Positions 7,046 through 14,287 of a stretch of 15,088 nucleotides of DNA are shown in pieces. The notes beneath the pieces are model-generated. The model had not been told where the DNA came from and searched no databases. It saw nothing but the letters and a program-made list of their open reading frames with translations. A program made the position numbers and the translations under genes. Location: the NCBI GenBank assembly GCA_964519385.1, contig CAZFLR010000033.1, positions 1-15,088 of the forward strand, given 5' to 3'. Within the stretch, counting starts at the first letter, position 1, and every line of letters begins with the position of its first letter. The DNA is from SVFI01 sp964519385. GTDB lineage: Bacteria > Bacillota > Clostridia > Lachnospirales > Lachnospiraceae.

Positions 7046-8155
7046 TTGTTTTTTCACATACTTTCCGGCTGCCTTACCGGCTTCATACCCTATTTTATTT
7101 AGTCCGCTCTGATTCAGATGAATCGTGTCTGAATAAAACGCATAAGAATAGTTGAGAAGTCCCGGCGCACTCTTGGAAACCATAATAAAGTTTTTATTAT
7201 TTTTACAAAGCTTATCCTGCGCTTCCATGATTGAGCCATTGAGATACTGGCGGCCGGTATCATGCCCGATTTTTATCACAAACACCTTTTCCACACCTGT
7301 ATTCTTCATCCTCTTGTAAATCTTTTTCATGCGCGAAATATAAGTGTTGGAGGAGATTCCCTGTGAGGCATCTGACTCTCCCTGATACCATACCATATAA
7401 ATATGGCGCACCTTGACCTTCTTCTTTTTTAACTGCTTTTTTGCCTGCTTTACTGCATTCTGCGTCTTGGACACAAGCCCTCTGTTCAGCCACGTGTTGG
7501 TGGAGGAGCCTCCCCATGCACATGATATTCCGACCACCGGTGTCTTCGTCTGCTTATAATAATTAATACAGAAAGCAGACACCAGCGTTCCGTTGGTTGA
7601 ATAATTACCGTTCATGCTCAGTCCGTTGCTCCGGTTTGTTCCCTCGCCAAACGGTTCCTTCATGAGAATCGTCTTTTTGGAAGATGTCGTGATATCAAAC
7701 TCATACGCCGTTCCGTAGGAAGGCTTCGGAGCCTGCGCTGCGTTCCCGCCGGAGCCGCACATATTACTCTGTCCGGCAAAAACAATAAGATCCACCTCTT
7801 CGTTTACCTTCACGTTGTAAACATACTTTATATTCTCTATCGTATGCGTAACCTTTGCAGTTCCGCCTTTTTTCGCAATCATCTGTCCCCCCGCCGTAAC
7901 AGTCACCACCTTGGGATTACTGCTTGTAAACGCGGAGCCGTCAGGAATTACCGTACTTATCAGTCTCGTTTCTCCCGGAATCATAAGTACCTTGTCTTTT
8001 ACTTTCTTTACGGTATATTTTATCTCCGTTTCAGAGGACTCTGACGTTTCCGCCGCGCTTGTATCCGTCACACAGCCTGCTGACACAGCAAGCATCAGAC
8101 CAAACGCCAGACTTATACCGGTCAAAGCTCTTTTTAACATGGAAATTTTTCTCAT
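7037..8155 (-). CDS. secreted SGNH/SASA-type esterase with Ig-like domain
   Basis: A 372-residue exported protein. Residues 1-27 form a signal sequence ending in VSAGC; Cys28 could be lipidated although serine at the -3 position is unusual. Residues about 45-118 look like a bacterial Ig-like (Big_2) domain (ITSSNPKVVTV-like core and a G-G-T-A-K-V motif). The rest is a sialate O-acetylesterase/CE6-like SGNH hydrolase: nucleophile Ser130 in FAGQSNM, a block III WYQGESD at 256-262, and Asp343 and His346 in SDTIHLNQSG. Such enzymes remove acetyl groups from xylan, sialic acid or other glycans. Start chosen at 8155 because GAGGG lies seven bases upstream; the frame extends to 8197 without a better site. 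Carbohydrate substrate unknown: no glycan-use genes are adjacent. Confidence 0.85.
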   Translation of the reverse strand: MRKISMLKRALTGISLAFGLMLAVSAGCVTDTSAAETSESSETEIKYTVKKVKDKVLMIPGETRLISTVIPDGSAFTSSNPKVVTVTAGGQMIAKKGGTAKVTHTIENIKYVYNVKVNEEVDLIVFAGQSNMCGSGGNAAQAPKPSYGTAYEFDITTSSKKTILMKEPFGEGTNRSNGLSMNGNYSTNGTLVSAFCINYYKQTKTPVVGISCAWGGSSTNTWLNRGLVSKTQNAVKQAKKQLKKKKVKVRHIYMVWYQGESDASQGISSNTYISRMKKIYKRMKNTGVEKVFVIKIGHDTGRQYLNGSIMEAQDKLCKNNKNFIMVSKSAPGLLNYSYAFYSDTIHLNQSGLNKIGYEAGKAAGKYVKKQSR

Positions 8156-8185
8156 TGGAATTCCCTCTTTCTTATCATCTTTTCT

Positions 8186-8214
8186 ATTATAAAACATATT
8201 TTTATAAAAAGAAA
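8186..8214 (-). promoter_or_regulatory. probable promoter of the esterase gene
   Basis: Minus-strand TATAAT at 8186-8191, with a weak -35 (TTTCTT, 8209-8214) at 17-base spacing. The expected start lies about 24 bases before the esterase ATG. Confidence 0.4.
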
Positions 8215-8232
8215 TACGGATAATTCTATCAC

Positions 8233-8967
8233 ATGACCACGACTAAAACTGCTCCCAATGTTCTGATTGCCGGCTCACCGGCAGAGCATCAAAATTACGC
8301 CGGGGCTCTTGCCCATGCAAATATTCCTTTTATATACCCGGAGTACATCACAAAGAACCACTCTACCGTATTGTCAGCTCTTTGCACTTACAACTTTCAG
8401 TTGTTACTTCTCCCCGGCGGCGGTGATATCTCACCTTTTCTCTACGAAAATCCTGTTGTTGAGAATTCTGCCGCTCCTTCTTCTCCCGATTATGTCACCG
8501 ATTTCATGCAATTTCAACTTATGCAGATTGCATTTATTAAAAAAATACCGGTACTCGGAATCTGTAAGGGAATGCAGTTAATCAATGTGTATTTCGGCGG
8601 TTCACTTCACACCCGCCTTGCAACGGAAAAGCTCCACCAAAGCAGAGATAAAGATATATGGCATCCGGTATTTTTCAGCCCGGAGTTTCCCATGCACACT
8701 CACATTTTTGGAGCCGACACAGACCTTTCCGAAAAACTGCATGCTATTTTATCCGGTTACCCAAGGGTAAACAGTTCTCATCATCAGGGGATTCGCAGAC
8801 TCGGCAACGACCTTGTATGTCTTCAATACTCAGAAGATTACCTTCCGGAAACCATTGCACACACAAAGCTTCCCATCTTCGCAGTACAATGGCATCCGGA
8901 ACGCATCCCCGACTTTGTCGAAAACAGCTTCGGCGAACTCATAGAATTACTCTGCCAGAATTTTTAA
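8233..8967 (+). CDS. class I glutamine-amidotransferase-like peptidase (PuuD type)
   Basis: A 244-residue peptidase C26 protein, the family of gamma-glutamyl-gamma-aminobutyrate hydrolase PuuD, which cleaves gamma-glutamyl amides. The catalytic triad is present: Cys111 in GICKGMQ, His221 and Glu223 in QWHPE. The oxyanion-region PGGGDISP (61-68) and the SSHHQGI segment (181-187) are typical of the PuuD branch rather than of GuaA or CarA. The ATG at 8233 is the only start possible in this frame because a stop lies at 8221-8223, yet no Shine-Dalgarno sequence precedes it, which is unusual next to the strong sites of all neighbours. Its end overlaps the pepD-like gene by 21 bases in convergent orientation. 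Role in polyamine or gamma-glutamyl peptide turnover is inferred from the family; other puu genes are absent. Confidence 0.85.
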   Translation: MTTTKTAPNVLIAGSPAEHQNYAGALAHANIPFIYPEYITKNHSTVLSALCTYNFQLLLLPGGGDISPFLYENPVVENSAAPSSPDYVTDFMQFQLMQIAFIKKIPVLGICKGMQLINVYFGGSLHTRLATEKLHQSRDKDIWHPVFFSPEFPMHTHIFGADTDLSEKLHAILSGYPRVNSSHHQGIRRLGNDLVCLQYSEDYLPETIAHTKLPIFAVQWHPERIPDFVENSFGELIELLCQNF

Positions 8968-10386
8968 CAGATATTCCCAGACTCTCTGTACAGAAGAAAC
9001 ACTCAGTCTTTCCTCTGTAGTGTGAATATCCTTCATGTCCGGTCCCATGGAAACAGCATCAAGATTCTGTATCTTCTCTGCTAACATTCCGCATTCAAGA
9101 CCTGCATGGATGGAAATCACCTTAGGCTCTCTCCCGAAATGCTCCTTGTATATACGAACCATTTTTTCACGGAGTGGCGAATCCACGCGGTAACTCCAGC
9201 CCGGATATTCCCCGCTCTTTTTACAGCTTCCCTGACTTTCCTTAATCGCCTTTCTTACCTTTGAGGCAAGTGCATTTTTTTCATTATCCACACTACTGCG
9301 AATCAGGAAGCCTGCGTTAACGCTTCCGTCATTCTCTATTGAAAATGTACCGAAATTAAGCGAGGTCTCAACCACACCTTCTAAGTCTTTACTCATTTTC
9401 TGTACGCCGTCCGGTACCTCTAAAAGGAATGACATCAGTCGGAAAAAGTCACTGGTCTCCAGGGTCTTTGTCTTTACGGAGGCTGAAACCTCTTCCAGAG
9501 AAATCGTAAGTCCCGGATCTGTTTCCTTCCATTCCTCTTTCAACGCCTCTTCCATCGCACTGAGCACTCCGGAAACCGTTACAAATTCTTTCCTGCATAA
9601 AAATTCTGCCTCTGCCTGCGATGGAATGACATTATCCGCAGAGCCCCCGCGTGCAGAAACTATACTTATGTCAACCTCTCTCTCCAGAAGGTAAAGAAGC
9701 TCAACCATAAGCTTATTTGCATTTGCGCGTCCTTTGTGTATCTCAACACCGGAATGTCCGCCGGTCATTCCAGTTAACATAACTTTATATCTGGTACCCT
9801 CCGTTTCGTTCCAGTTCACCTGCCACTGTCCTGAGACATTGACACCTCCGGCACACGCCACCGTGAGCTCGGTCTCTTTTTCCGAATCAATATTCAAAAG
9901 TGTATGTCCTCTCAGCGCAGAAAGATCAATCGCTGCTGCTCCGTCCATTCCCACTTCCTCATCCACGGTAATTACAACTTCCAGTCTCGGATGCGGAATA
10001 TCCTCACTGTCCAGAAGAGCAAGTGCATACGCTACGGCAATTCCGTCATCACCGCCCAGACTTGTACCATCCGCGCTTATCCAGTCGCCCTCCAATACCA
10101 GATCCAGACCCTCCGTCATCATATCCTTACGACAGCCGTCCTCTTTCACTGCCACCATATCCATGTGTCCCTGAATGATTACAGGCTCCTTCTCCTCATA
10201 TCCGGAAGTTGCCTCTTTTACAATAATGACATTGCCGACCTTATCCTGCGTATACCATAAATTTCTCTCTTTTGCAAAATCAACAAGATAGTTGCTGATT
10301 TTTGAAGTATTGTAGGAACCGTGAGGAATCCCGCATATCTGCTCGAAGTAAGAAAAAACTGCTGCTGGCTGTAAATGTTCTAACAT
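8947..10386 (-). CDS. pepD: aminoacyl-histidine dipeptidase (M20 metallopeptidase, PepD type)
   Basis: A 479-residue M20C dipeptidase, a cytosolic di-zinc enzyme with broad activity on dipeptides such as carnosine-like substrates. Metal and catalytic residues fit the family: His74 and Asp76 in GHMDMV, bridging Asp113 in LGGDDG, general base Glu143 and ligand Glu144 in TVDEEVGM, Asp167 in NIDSE, and His427 in SIHAGLECGML. Length is close to the usual 485. The start at 10386 follows AGGAG by eight bases; the earlier in-frame ATG at 10419 lies inside the rplT terminator and is rejected. No clear promoter separates it from rplT, so it may depend on read-through through that terminator. It overlaps the PuuD-type gene by 21 bases in convergent orientation. 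Confidence 0.92.
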   Translation of the reverse strand: MLEHLQPAAVFSYFEQICGIPHGSYNTSKISNYLVDFAKERNLWYTQDKVGNVIIVKEATSGYEEKEPVIIQGHMDMVAVKEDGCRKDMMTEGLDLVLEGDWISADGTSLGGDDGIAVAYALALLDSEDIPHPRLEVVITVDEEVGMDGAAAIDLSALRGHTLLNIDSEKETELTVACAGGVNVSGQWQVNWNETEGTRYKVMLTGMTGGHSGVEIHKGRANANKLMVELLYLLEREVDISIVSARGGSADNVIPSQAEAEFLCRKEFVTVSGVLSAMEEALKEEWKETDPGLTISLEEVSASVKTKTLETSDFFRLMSFLLEVPDGVQKMSKDLEGVVETSLNFGTFSIENDGSVNAGFLIRSSVDNEKNALASKVRKAIKESQGSCKKSGEYPGWSYRVDSPLREKMVRIYKEHFGREPKVISIHAGLECGMLAEKIQNLDAVSMGPDMKDIHTTEERLSVSSVQRVWEYLLKILAE

Positions 10387-10410
10387 ATTGTAATCTCCTG
10401 ACTTATTTAT

Positions 10411-10442
10411 AAAAAGCACCGAATATTTCTATCCGATGCTTT
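10411..10442 (-). terminator. intrinsic terminator of infC-rpmI-rplT
   Basis: A 13-bp stem (arms 10413-10425 and 10430-10442, two G-U pairs) closed by a GAAA tetraloop on the minus strand and followed by a T run. It starts 12 bases after the rplT stop and ends before pepD. Confidence 0.9.
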
Positions 10443-10453
10443 CGTATGTTTAT

Positions 10454-10810
10454 TTATGCAAGCTTAGATTTTGCAATTTCAGCTAAAGAAGCGAATCCTG
10501 CTGCATCATTAACTGCCATCTCTGCTAACATCTTTCTGTTGATATCAATCTCAGCTAATTTTAAGCCGTACATGAATCTGCTGTAGCTTAATCCGTTTAA
10601 TCTTGCTGCTGCATTGATACGTGCAATCCATAACTGTCTCATCTGACGTTTTCTTTCTTTACGTCCCTTGTATGATGAAGCTAATGCACGCATTACAGAC
10701 TGTTTTGCTACTCTGTACTGGTTGGATCTTGCTCCTCTGTATCCTTTTGCAAGTTTTAATACTCTATTGTGTTTTTTCTTTGCGTTTAAACCGCCTTTAA
10801 TTCTAGCCAT
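10454..10810 (-). CDS. rplT: ribosomal protein L20
   Basis: A 118-residue, lysine- and arginine-rich protein of the usual length. It begins MARIKGGLNAKKKHN and contains the typical QLWIARINAAAR segment at about 65-76. L20 binds 23S rRNA early in 50S assembly and in Bacillus subtilis represses its own operon by binding the infC leader. Start: AGGAGG about ten bases before ATG. It is the third gene of infC-rpmI-rplT, 22 bases after rpmI, and is followed by a strong terminator at 10411-10442. Confidence 0.98.
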   Translation of the reverse strand: MARIKGGLNAKKKHNRVLKLAKGYRGARSNQYRVAKQSVMRALASSYKGRKERKRQMRQLWIARINAAARLNGLSYSRFMYGLKLAEIDINRKMLAEMAVNDAAGFASLAEIAKSKLA

Positions 10811-10832
10811 TTCTTTACATCCTCCTTACATC

Positions 10833-11030
10833 TTATAAATATGGTGTGATTTTCTTCATATTCTTAACGTTTGATGCATCCGTCATCGCCGGCTTTCTGA
10901 GATTTCTCTTCGTCTTAGCTGACTTCTTTGTTAAGATATGGCGTTTGTAAGCTTTATTTCTTTTTAATTTACCTGTTCCTGTTACTTTGAAACGTTTTGC
11001 TGCTGATCTGTTTGTTTTAACCTTTGGCAT
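10833..11030 (-). CDS. rpmI: ribosomal protein L35
   Basis: A 65-residue highly basic protein of the large ribosomal subunit, matching the family length and the N-terminal MPKVKTNRSAAKRFK and central RHILTKKSAKTKRNLRK pattern. AGGAGG stands eight bases before the ATG. It lies 76 bases after infC and 22 bases before rplT in the conserved order infC-rpmI-rplT. Confidence 0.98.
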   Translation of the reverse strand: MPKVKTNRSAAKRFKVTGTGKLKRNKAYKRHILTKKSAKTKRNLRKPAMTDASNVKNMKKITPYL

Positions 11031-11106
11031 TTTATAATCCTCCTATCAAGTTGATCCAAATCTATTTTAACTCAAATTATGAAAATTTAAGCTAAAAGCA
11101 TTTTCA

Positions 11107-11616
11107 CTAGCGTTTTTCTGCTAAAATCATTGTCATGCTTCTTCCTTCAACCTTTGCAGGCTTTTCCACAACTGCAATATCTGCAAGAGCCTCGGCAAAG
11201 TCGTCAAGAATGTGTTTGCTCGATGCCATATGTGCCATCTCACGTCCGCGGAAACGAAGTGTAACCTTTACCTTATCACCTTTGGTAATAAATTTCTTTG
11301 CTGCATTCACTTTTGTATTCAGGTCATTGGTATCGATATTCGGGGAAAGACGAATTTCTTTAATCTCGATTGTCTTCTGTTTCTTCTTTGCCTCTTTCTC
11401 TTTTCTGGCCTGTTCATAACGATATTTTCCGTAATCGACAATTCTGCAAACCGGTGGTTTGGCTGTCGGTGCAATCTTGACAAGGTCAAGTCCTGCCTCA
11501 TCTGCAAGCTTCTGTGCATCTCTCGAAGACATAACCCCAAGCTGGTCTCCGTTTTCACCGATTACACGTACTTCTTTGTCTCTGATCTGTTCGTTAATCA
11601 TTAAGTCGCTGATAAT
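11107..11616 (-). CDS. infC: translation initiation factor IF-3, AUU start
   Basis: A 169-residue IF-3, which binds the 30S subunit, keeps it apart from 50S and checks the start codon and initiator tRNA. The N-terminal domain (about 1-80), lysine-rich linker (KEKEAKKKQK) and C-terminal domain (RLSPNIDTNDLNTK onward, ending AEKR) are all present. The first ATG is at 11601, but no ribosome site precedes it at the right distance. GGAGG at 11623-11627 is instead six bases before ATT (11614-11616), giving ISDL before MINEQ, which aligns with the ISKD-x-I-x-N start of Bacillus subtilis IF-3. E. coli and Bacillus infC also use AUU, a codon IF-3 itself discriminates against, allowing autoregulation. 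So AUU is the likely start. Confidence 0.95.
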   Translation of the reverse strand: MISDLMINEQIRDKEVRVIGENGDQLGVMSSRDAQKLADEAGLDLVKIAPTAKPPVCRIVDYGKYRYEQARKEKEAKKKQKTIEIKEIRLSPNIDTNDLNTKVNAAKKFITKGDKVKVTLRFRGREMAHMASSKHILDDFAEALADIAVVEKPAKVEGRSMTMILAEKR

Positions 11617-11645
11617 GAAACACCTCCATAAAAATTCATAACAAC

Positions 11646-11671
11646 AAAAAAATGGGTAGTCAGACTACCCA
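11646..11671 (-). terminator. attenuator terminator in the infC leader
   Basis: TGGGTAGT and ACTACCCA pair (11653-11660 and 11664-11671) around a CTG loop, followed on the minus strand by seven T residues (11646-11652). It lies between the infC promoter and its ribosome site, so it would stop transcription before infC unless prevented. Confidence 0.9.
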
Positions 11672-11797
11672 CTTACATTCAAACAAAAGAATACACAACC
11701 GTACTTCTTACTTTTAAATATAAACACCTGTAAGCCCGATTGCCACAGGGTGAGAGTGGATACTCTGCTTTGTTTTACGCATATGTAATTCACATGC
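11672..11797 (-). promoter_or_regulatory. infC-rpmI-rplT leader (L20-leader-like)
   Basis: The untranslated leader between the promoter and the attenuator contains two hairpins: 11753-11766 (AGAGT/ACTCT, loop ATCC) and 11725-11752 (CACC-CTGT pairing with ACAGGTG with a bulged C). The loop and 3' arm of the first (11755-11762, UAUCCACU in RNA) can pair over 8 bp, one of them G-U, with AGUGGGUA (11666-11673) of the terminator 5' arm. That would make it an antiterminator. Position and layout match the L20-controlled leader of Bacillus; the L20 binding itself is inferred. Confidence 0.6.
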
Positions 11798-11803
11798 TCA
11801 AAC

Positions 11804-11832
11804 AGAATAACATTTTGAGCATGGAATGTCAA
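11804..11832 (-). promoter_or_regulatory. infC operon promoter
   Basis: Perfect TTGACA (11827-11832) and TATTCT (11804-11809) at 17-base spacing, with a TGn extension before the -10. The -35 lies just after the stop of the DUF1540 gene. Confidence 0.85.
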
Positions 11833-11841
11833 TACTATATT

Positions 11842-12156
11842 TTATTTTTCTTTAAAAGTTGCGCACACCGTCTCGCAGCAAGTTCCTGCGTGGCTTCCCG
11901 TAATCTTTACCTTTTCGGCATAACACTTGTAATCAGAGTTATAAATACACTTCTCTGCCTCACAGTCTATACTGATTGTCCGGCTCGGATGTTCAAGCGC
12001 ACTCATATACCGGTCACCCTTTACCTCACGGAAAGATTCACAGCATGTATCTTTTGACTTGTCCGCCTGCTTTCCTCCCACGAGAATGTCGCCCTTACAG
12101 CAGCACTGCTGCTTGTTATACGTGCATGTTTCCACGCCACATTGTAAAATTGCCAT
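11842..12156 (-). CDS. tandem DUF1540 cysteine-rich protein
   Basis: A 104-residue protein with two DUF1540 units: residues about 3-43 (Cys6, Cys11, CCC at 18-20, CC at 38-39) and 61-102 (Cys65, Cys70, Cys78, CC at 93-94, Cys98), each with the C-x-Y-N core. Thirteen cysteines in 104 residues suggest metal or cluster binding, but the family has no established function; it is common in Clostridia. The start at 12156 follows GGAGG by seven bases; the frame extends to 12180 without a better site. A 10-bp dyad (12170-12207) touches the ribosome site. The gene sits between thrS and infC in the same direction, with no terminator before the infC leader. Confidence 0.85.
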   Translation of the reverse strand: MAILQCGVETCTYNKQQCCCKGDILVGGKQADKSKDTCCESFREVKGDRYMSALEHPSRTISIDCEAEKCIYNSDYKCYAEKVKITGSHAGTCCETVCATFKEK

Positions 12157-12169
12157 ACCTGCACCTCCT

Positions 12170-12207
12170 GATTGTCTCACACATTACACCTTTAGTATGA
12201 GACAATC
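12170..12207 (-). repeat. 10-bp inverted repeat abutting the DUF1540 ribosome site
   Basis: GATTGTCTCA (12170-12179) and TGAGACAATC (12198-12207) are perfect inverse copies around an 18-base loop. In the minus-strand transcript the hairpin ends directly against AGGAGG. No T run follows, so it is not an intrinsic terminator. It may be an operator or an RNA hairpin affecting translation. Confidence 0.7.
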
Positions 12208-12243
12208 CGGGCAGGTTTATACACATCTTACTTTATTTTTTTA

Positions 12244-14211
12244 TTATTTTTTCTTTTCATCTTCCGGAAGCTCTTTGCGGATTTCCTTTGTACGGATTTC
12301 CCTGCAGATTGCTTCTGTAAATTCTTCTATGCTCTTCTGTCCTTCATTTCCTTCAAAACGGCTTCTGACAGAAACCAGTCCCTGCTCTTCCTCCTGCTGT
12401 CCGACAACAAGCATGTACGGAACCTTATTCAGTCTCGCATCACGAATCTTGTAACCGATTTTTTCAGAGCGGTTATCCACTGTTACATCCACATCATTGC
12501 GCGCAAGCTCTTTGCGGACTTTTTCCGCATAGTCTGCATACTTCTCTGAAATAGGAAGCACACGCACCTGTTCCGGGCAGAGCCATGTAGGGAATTTTCC
12601 GGCATATTTTTCAATCAGCCATGCAAGTGTTCTCTCATAACATCCCATTGAAGTTCTGTGGATAATGTACGGACGCACTTTATCTCCGTTGGCATCGATG
12701 TAATACATGTCAAACTGTTCAGCCAGCAGCGCATCCCACTGAATTGTAATCATTGTATCTTCTTTTCCGTACACATTTTTTGCATTGATATCGACCTTCG
12801 GTCCGTAGAAAGCAGCCTCTCCCACATCTTCGACAAACGGAATGTTAAGTTCTGTCAGAATTTCACGCATATGCTGCTGCGTTTCTTCCCACACTTCCGG
12901 TTCACCGATATATTTTTCTCTATTATCCGGATCCCATTTTGAAAGATGATAGGTTACATCTTCCTCCACGCCGAGCGTTGTCAGACAATGCTTGGCAAGA
13001 GCCAGACAATTCTTAAATTCCTCTACCATCTGATCCGGACGTACAATAAGATGTCCCTCTGAAATCGTAAACTGGCGCACACGTGTCAGACCGTGCATCT
13101 CACCGGAATCTTCATTTCTGAACAGAGTAGATGTCTCACCGTAGCGAAGCGGAAGATCTCTGTAAGAATGCTGCGTTGCTTTATAAACATAATACTGGAA
13201 CGGACATGTCATCGGGCGAAGTGCAAATACTTCCTTGTCCACTTCCTCATCGCCAAGCACAAACATACCACTTGTATAGTGATCCCAGTGTCCAGAAATC
13301 TTGTAAAGGTCACTTTTTGCCATAAGCGGTGTTTTGGTACGGACATAACCCCATTCCTTGTCTTCCAAATCCTCAATCCAACGCTGCATTTTCATAATCA
13401 TCTTCGCTCCCTTAGGCATAAGAAGCGGAAGTCCCTGTCCGATTACGTCAACTGTTGTAAAAAGCTCCATCTCACGACCAAGCTTATTGTGATCGCGGCG
13501 TTTGATATCCTCAAGATGTTCCAGATAAGCTGCCAGATCCTCTTTATTATTAAACGCTGTTCCGTATATACGCTGAAGCTGTGCTTTATCAGAATCACCT
13601 CTCCAGTATGCCATGGAAGAAGAAATCAGTTTAAATGCCTTAATTCCCTTTGTTCTCATAAGATGAGGTCCTGCACACAGGTCCACGAAATCTCCCTGAC
13701 TATAGAATGAGATAACACTGTCCTTTGGGAGGTCCTGAATCAGTTCTACCTTGTACGGCTCGCCCTTTTCTTCCATATATTTAATGGCTTCTTCTCTCGG
13801 AAGTGTAAATTTCTCAAGTCTGTTACCTTCTTTAATAATCTTTTTCATCTCTTTTTCAAGATTGTCAAGATCCTCTCTTGAAAACGGCGCATGCTCAAAA
13901 TCATAGTAGAATCCTTCGTCTATGGACGGTCCTATGGCAAGCTTGGCATCCGGGAACACTCTCTTAACCGCCTCTGCGAGAACATGCGAACATGTATGGC
14001 GCATTGTTCTGAGTCCCTCTGCATCATTTCCTGTCAGTATATTGAGTTCGCAGTCCGAGTCAACAACCGTGCGCAAATCTACGACCTCACCGTTTACCTC
14101 ACCTGCGCATGCTGCTCTTGCAAGTCCTTCGCTGATATCAAGTGCAATGTCATAAACACTCATTTCATTTGCGTACTCTTTTACGCTTCCGTCTTTCAAT
14201 GTGATTTTCAT
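12244..14211 (-). CDS. thrS: threonyl-tRNA synthetase
   Basis: A 655-residue class II synthetase that charges tRNA-Thr. Domains in order: TGS (about 1-62), editing domain with His72, His76, Cys179 and His183, catalytic core, and anticodon-binding domain from about 555. Zinc ligands Cys336 (MTCP), His387 (SEGH) and His518 (IHRTS) match the E. coli positions. Motif 2 FRNEDSGEMHGLTRVR and motif 3 GCYERTLAW are present. The true start is the ATG at 14211, after AAAGGAG by seven bases; the frame also opens further upstream through the T-box leader, which is not translated. It is controlled by the T-box at 14257-14490, so expression should rise when charged tRNA-Thr falls. The motif 3 sequence differs from the E. 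coli type, typical of clostridial ThrS. Confidence 0.97.
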   Translation of the reverse strand: MKITLKDGSVKEYANEMSVYDIALDISEGLARAACAGEVNGEVVDLRTVVDSDCELNILTGNDAEGLRTMRHTCSHVLAEAVKRVFPDAKLAIGPSIDEGFYYDFEHAPFSREDLDNLEKEMKKIIKEGNRLEKFTLPREEAIKYMEEKGEPYKVELIQDLPKDSVISFYSQGDFVDLCAGPHLMRTKGIKAFKLISSSMAYWRGDSDKAQLQRIYGTAFNNKEDLAAYLEHLEDIKRRDHNKLGREMELFTTVDVIGQGLPLLMPKGAKMIMKMQRWIEDLEDKEWGYVRTKTPLMAKSDLYKISGHWDHYTSGMFVLGDEEVDKEVFALRPMTCPFQYYVYKATQHSYRDLPLRYGETSTLFRNEDSGEMHGLTRVRQFTISEGHLIVRPDQMVEEFKNCLALAKHCLTTLGVEEDVTYHLSKWDPDNREKYIGEPEVWEETQQHMREILTELNIPFVEDVGEAAFYGPKVDINAKNVYGKEDTMITIQWDALLAEQFDMYYIDANGDKVRPYIIHRTSMGCYERTLAWLIEKYAGKFPTWLCPEQVRVLPISEKYADYAEKVRKELARNDVDVTVDNRSEKIGYKIRDARLNKVPYMLVVGQQEEEQGLVSVRSRFEGNEGQKSIEEFTEAICREIRTKEIRKELPEDEKKK

Positions 14212-14256
14212 TTTCCTGCTCCTTTTCTTTATAAAATTGATAGTAATCATATAACT

Positions 14257-14287
14257 AAAAAATCCCATGCACATATCGTGCATGGGA
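14257..14287 (-). terminator. T-box terminator of thrS
   Basis: TCCCATGCAC and GTGCATGGGA pair perfectly over 10 bp around a GATAT loop and are followed by six T residues (14257-14262). The first arm shares its CCC with the antiterminator, so the two structures exclude each other. Confidence 0.95.

Noticed and set aside
10387..10419. 11-residue N-terminal extension of pepD
   Set aside because: It starts within the rplT terminator and lacks a ribosome site; the ATG at 10386 has AGGAG at good spacing.
12170..12207. Dyad as a thrS terminator
   Set aside because: No T run follows on either strand, and the loop is 18 bases; an operator or leader hairpin fits better.
13093..13710. 205-codon plus-strand open frame
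   Set aside because: Antisense to the thrS catalytic core; explained as a codon-bias shadow.
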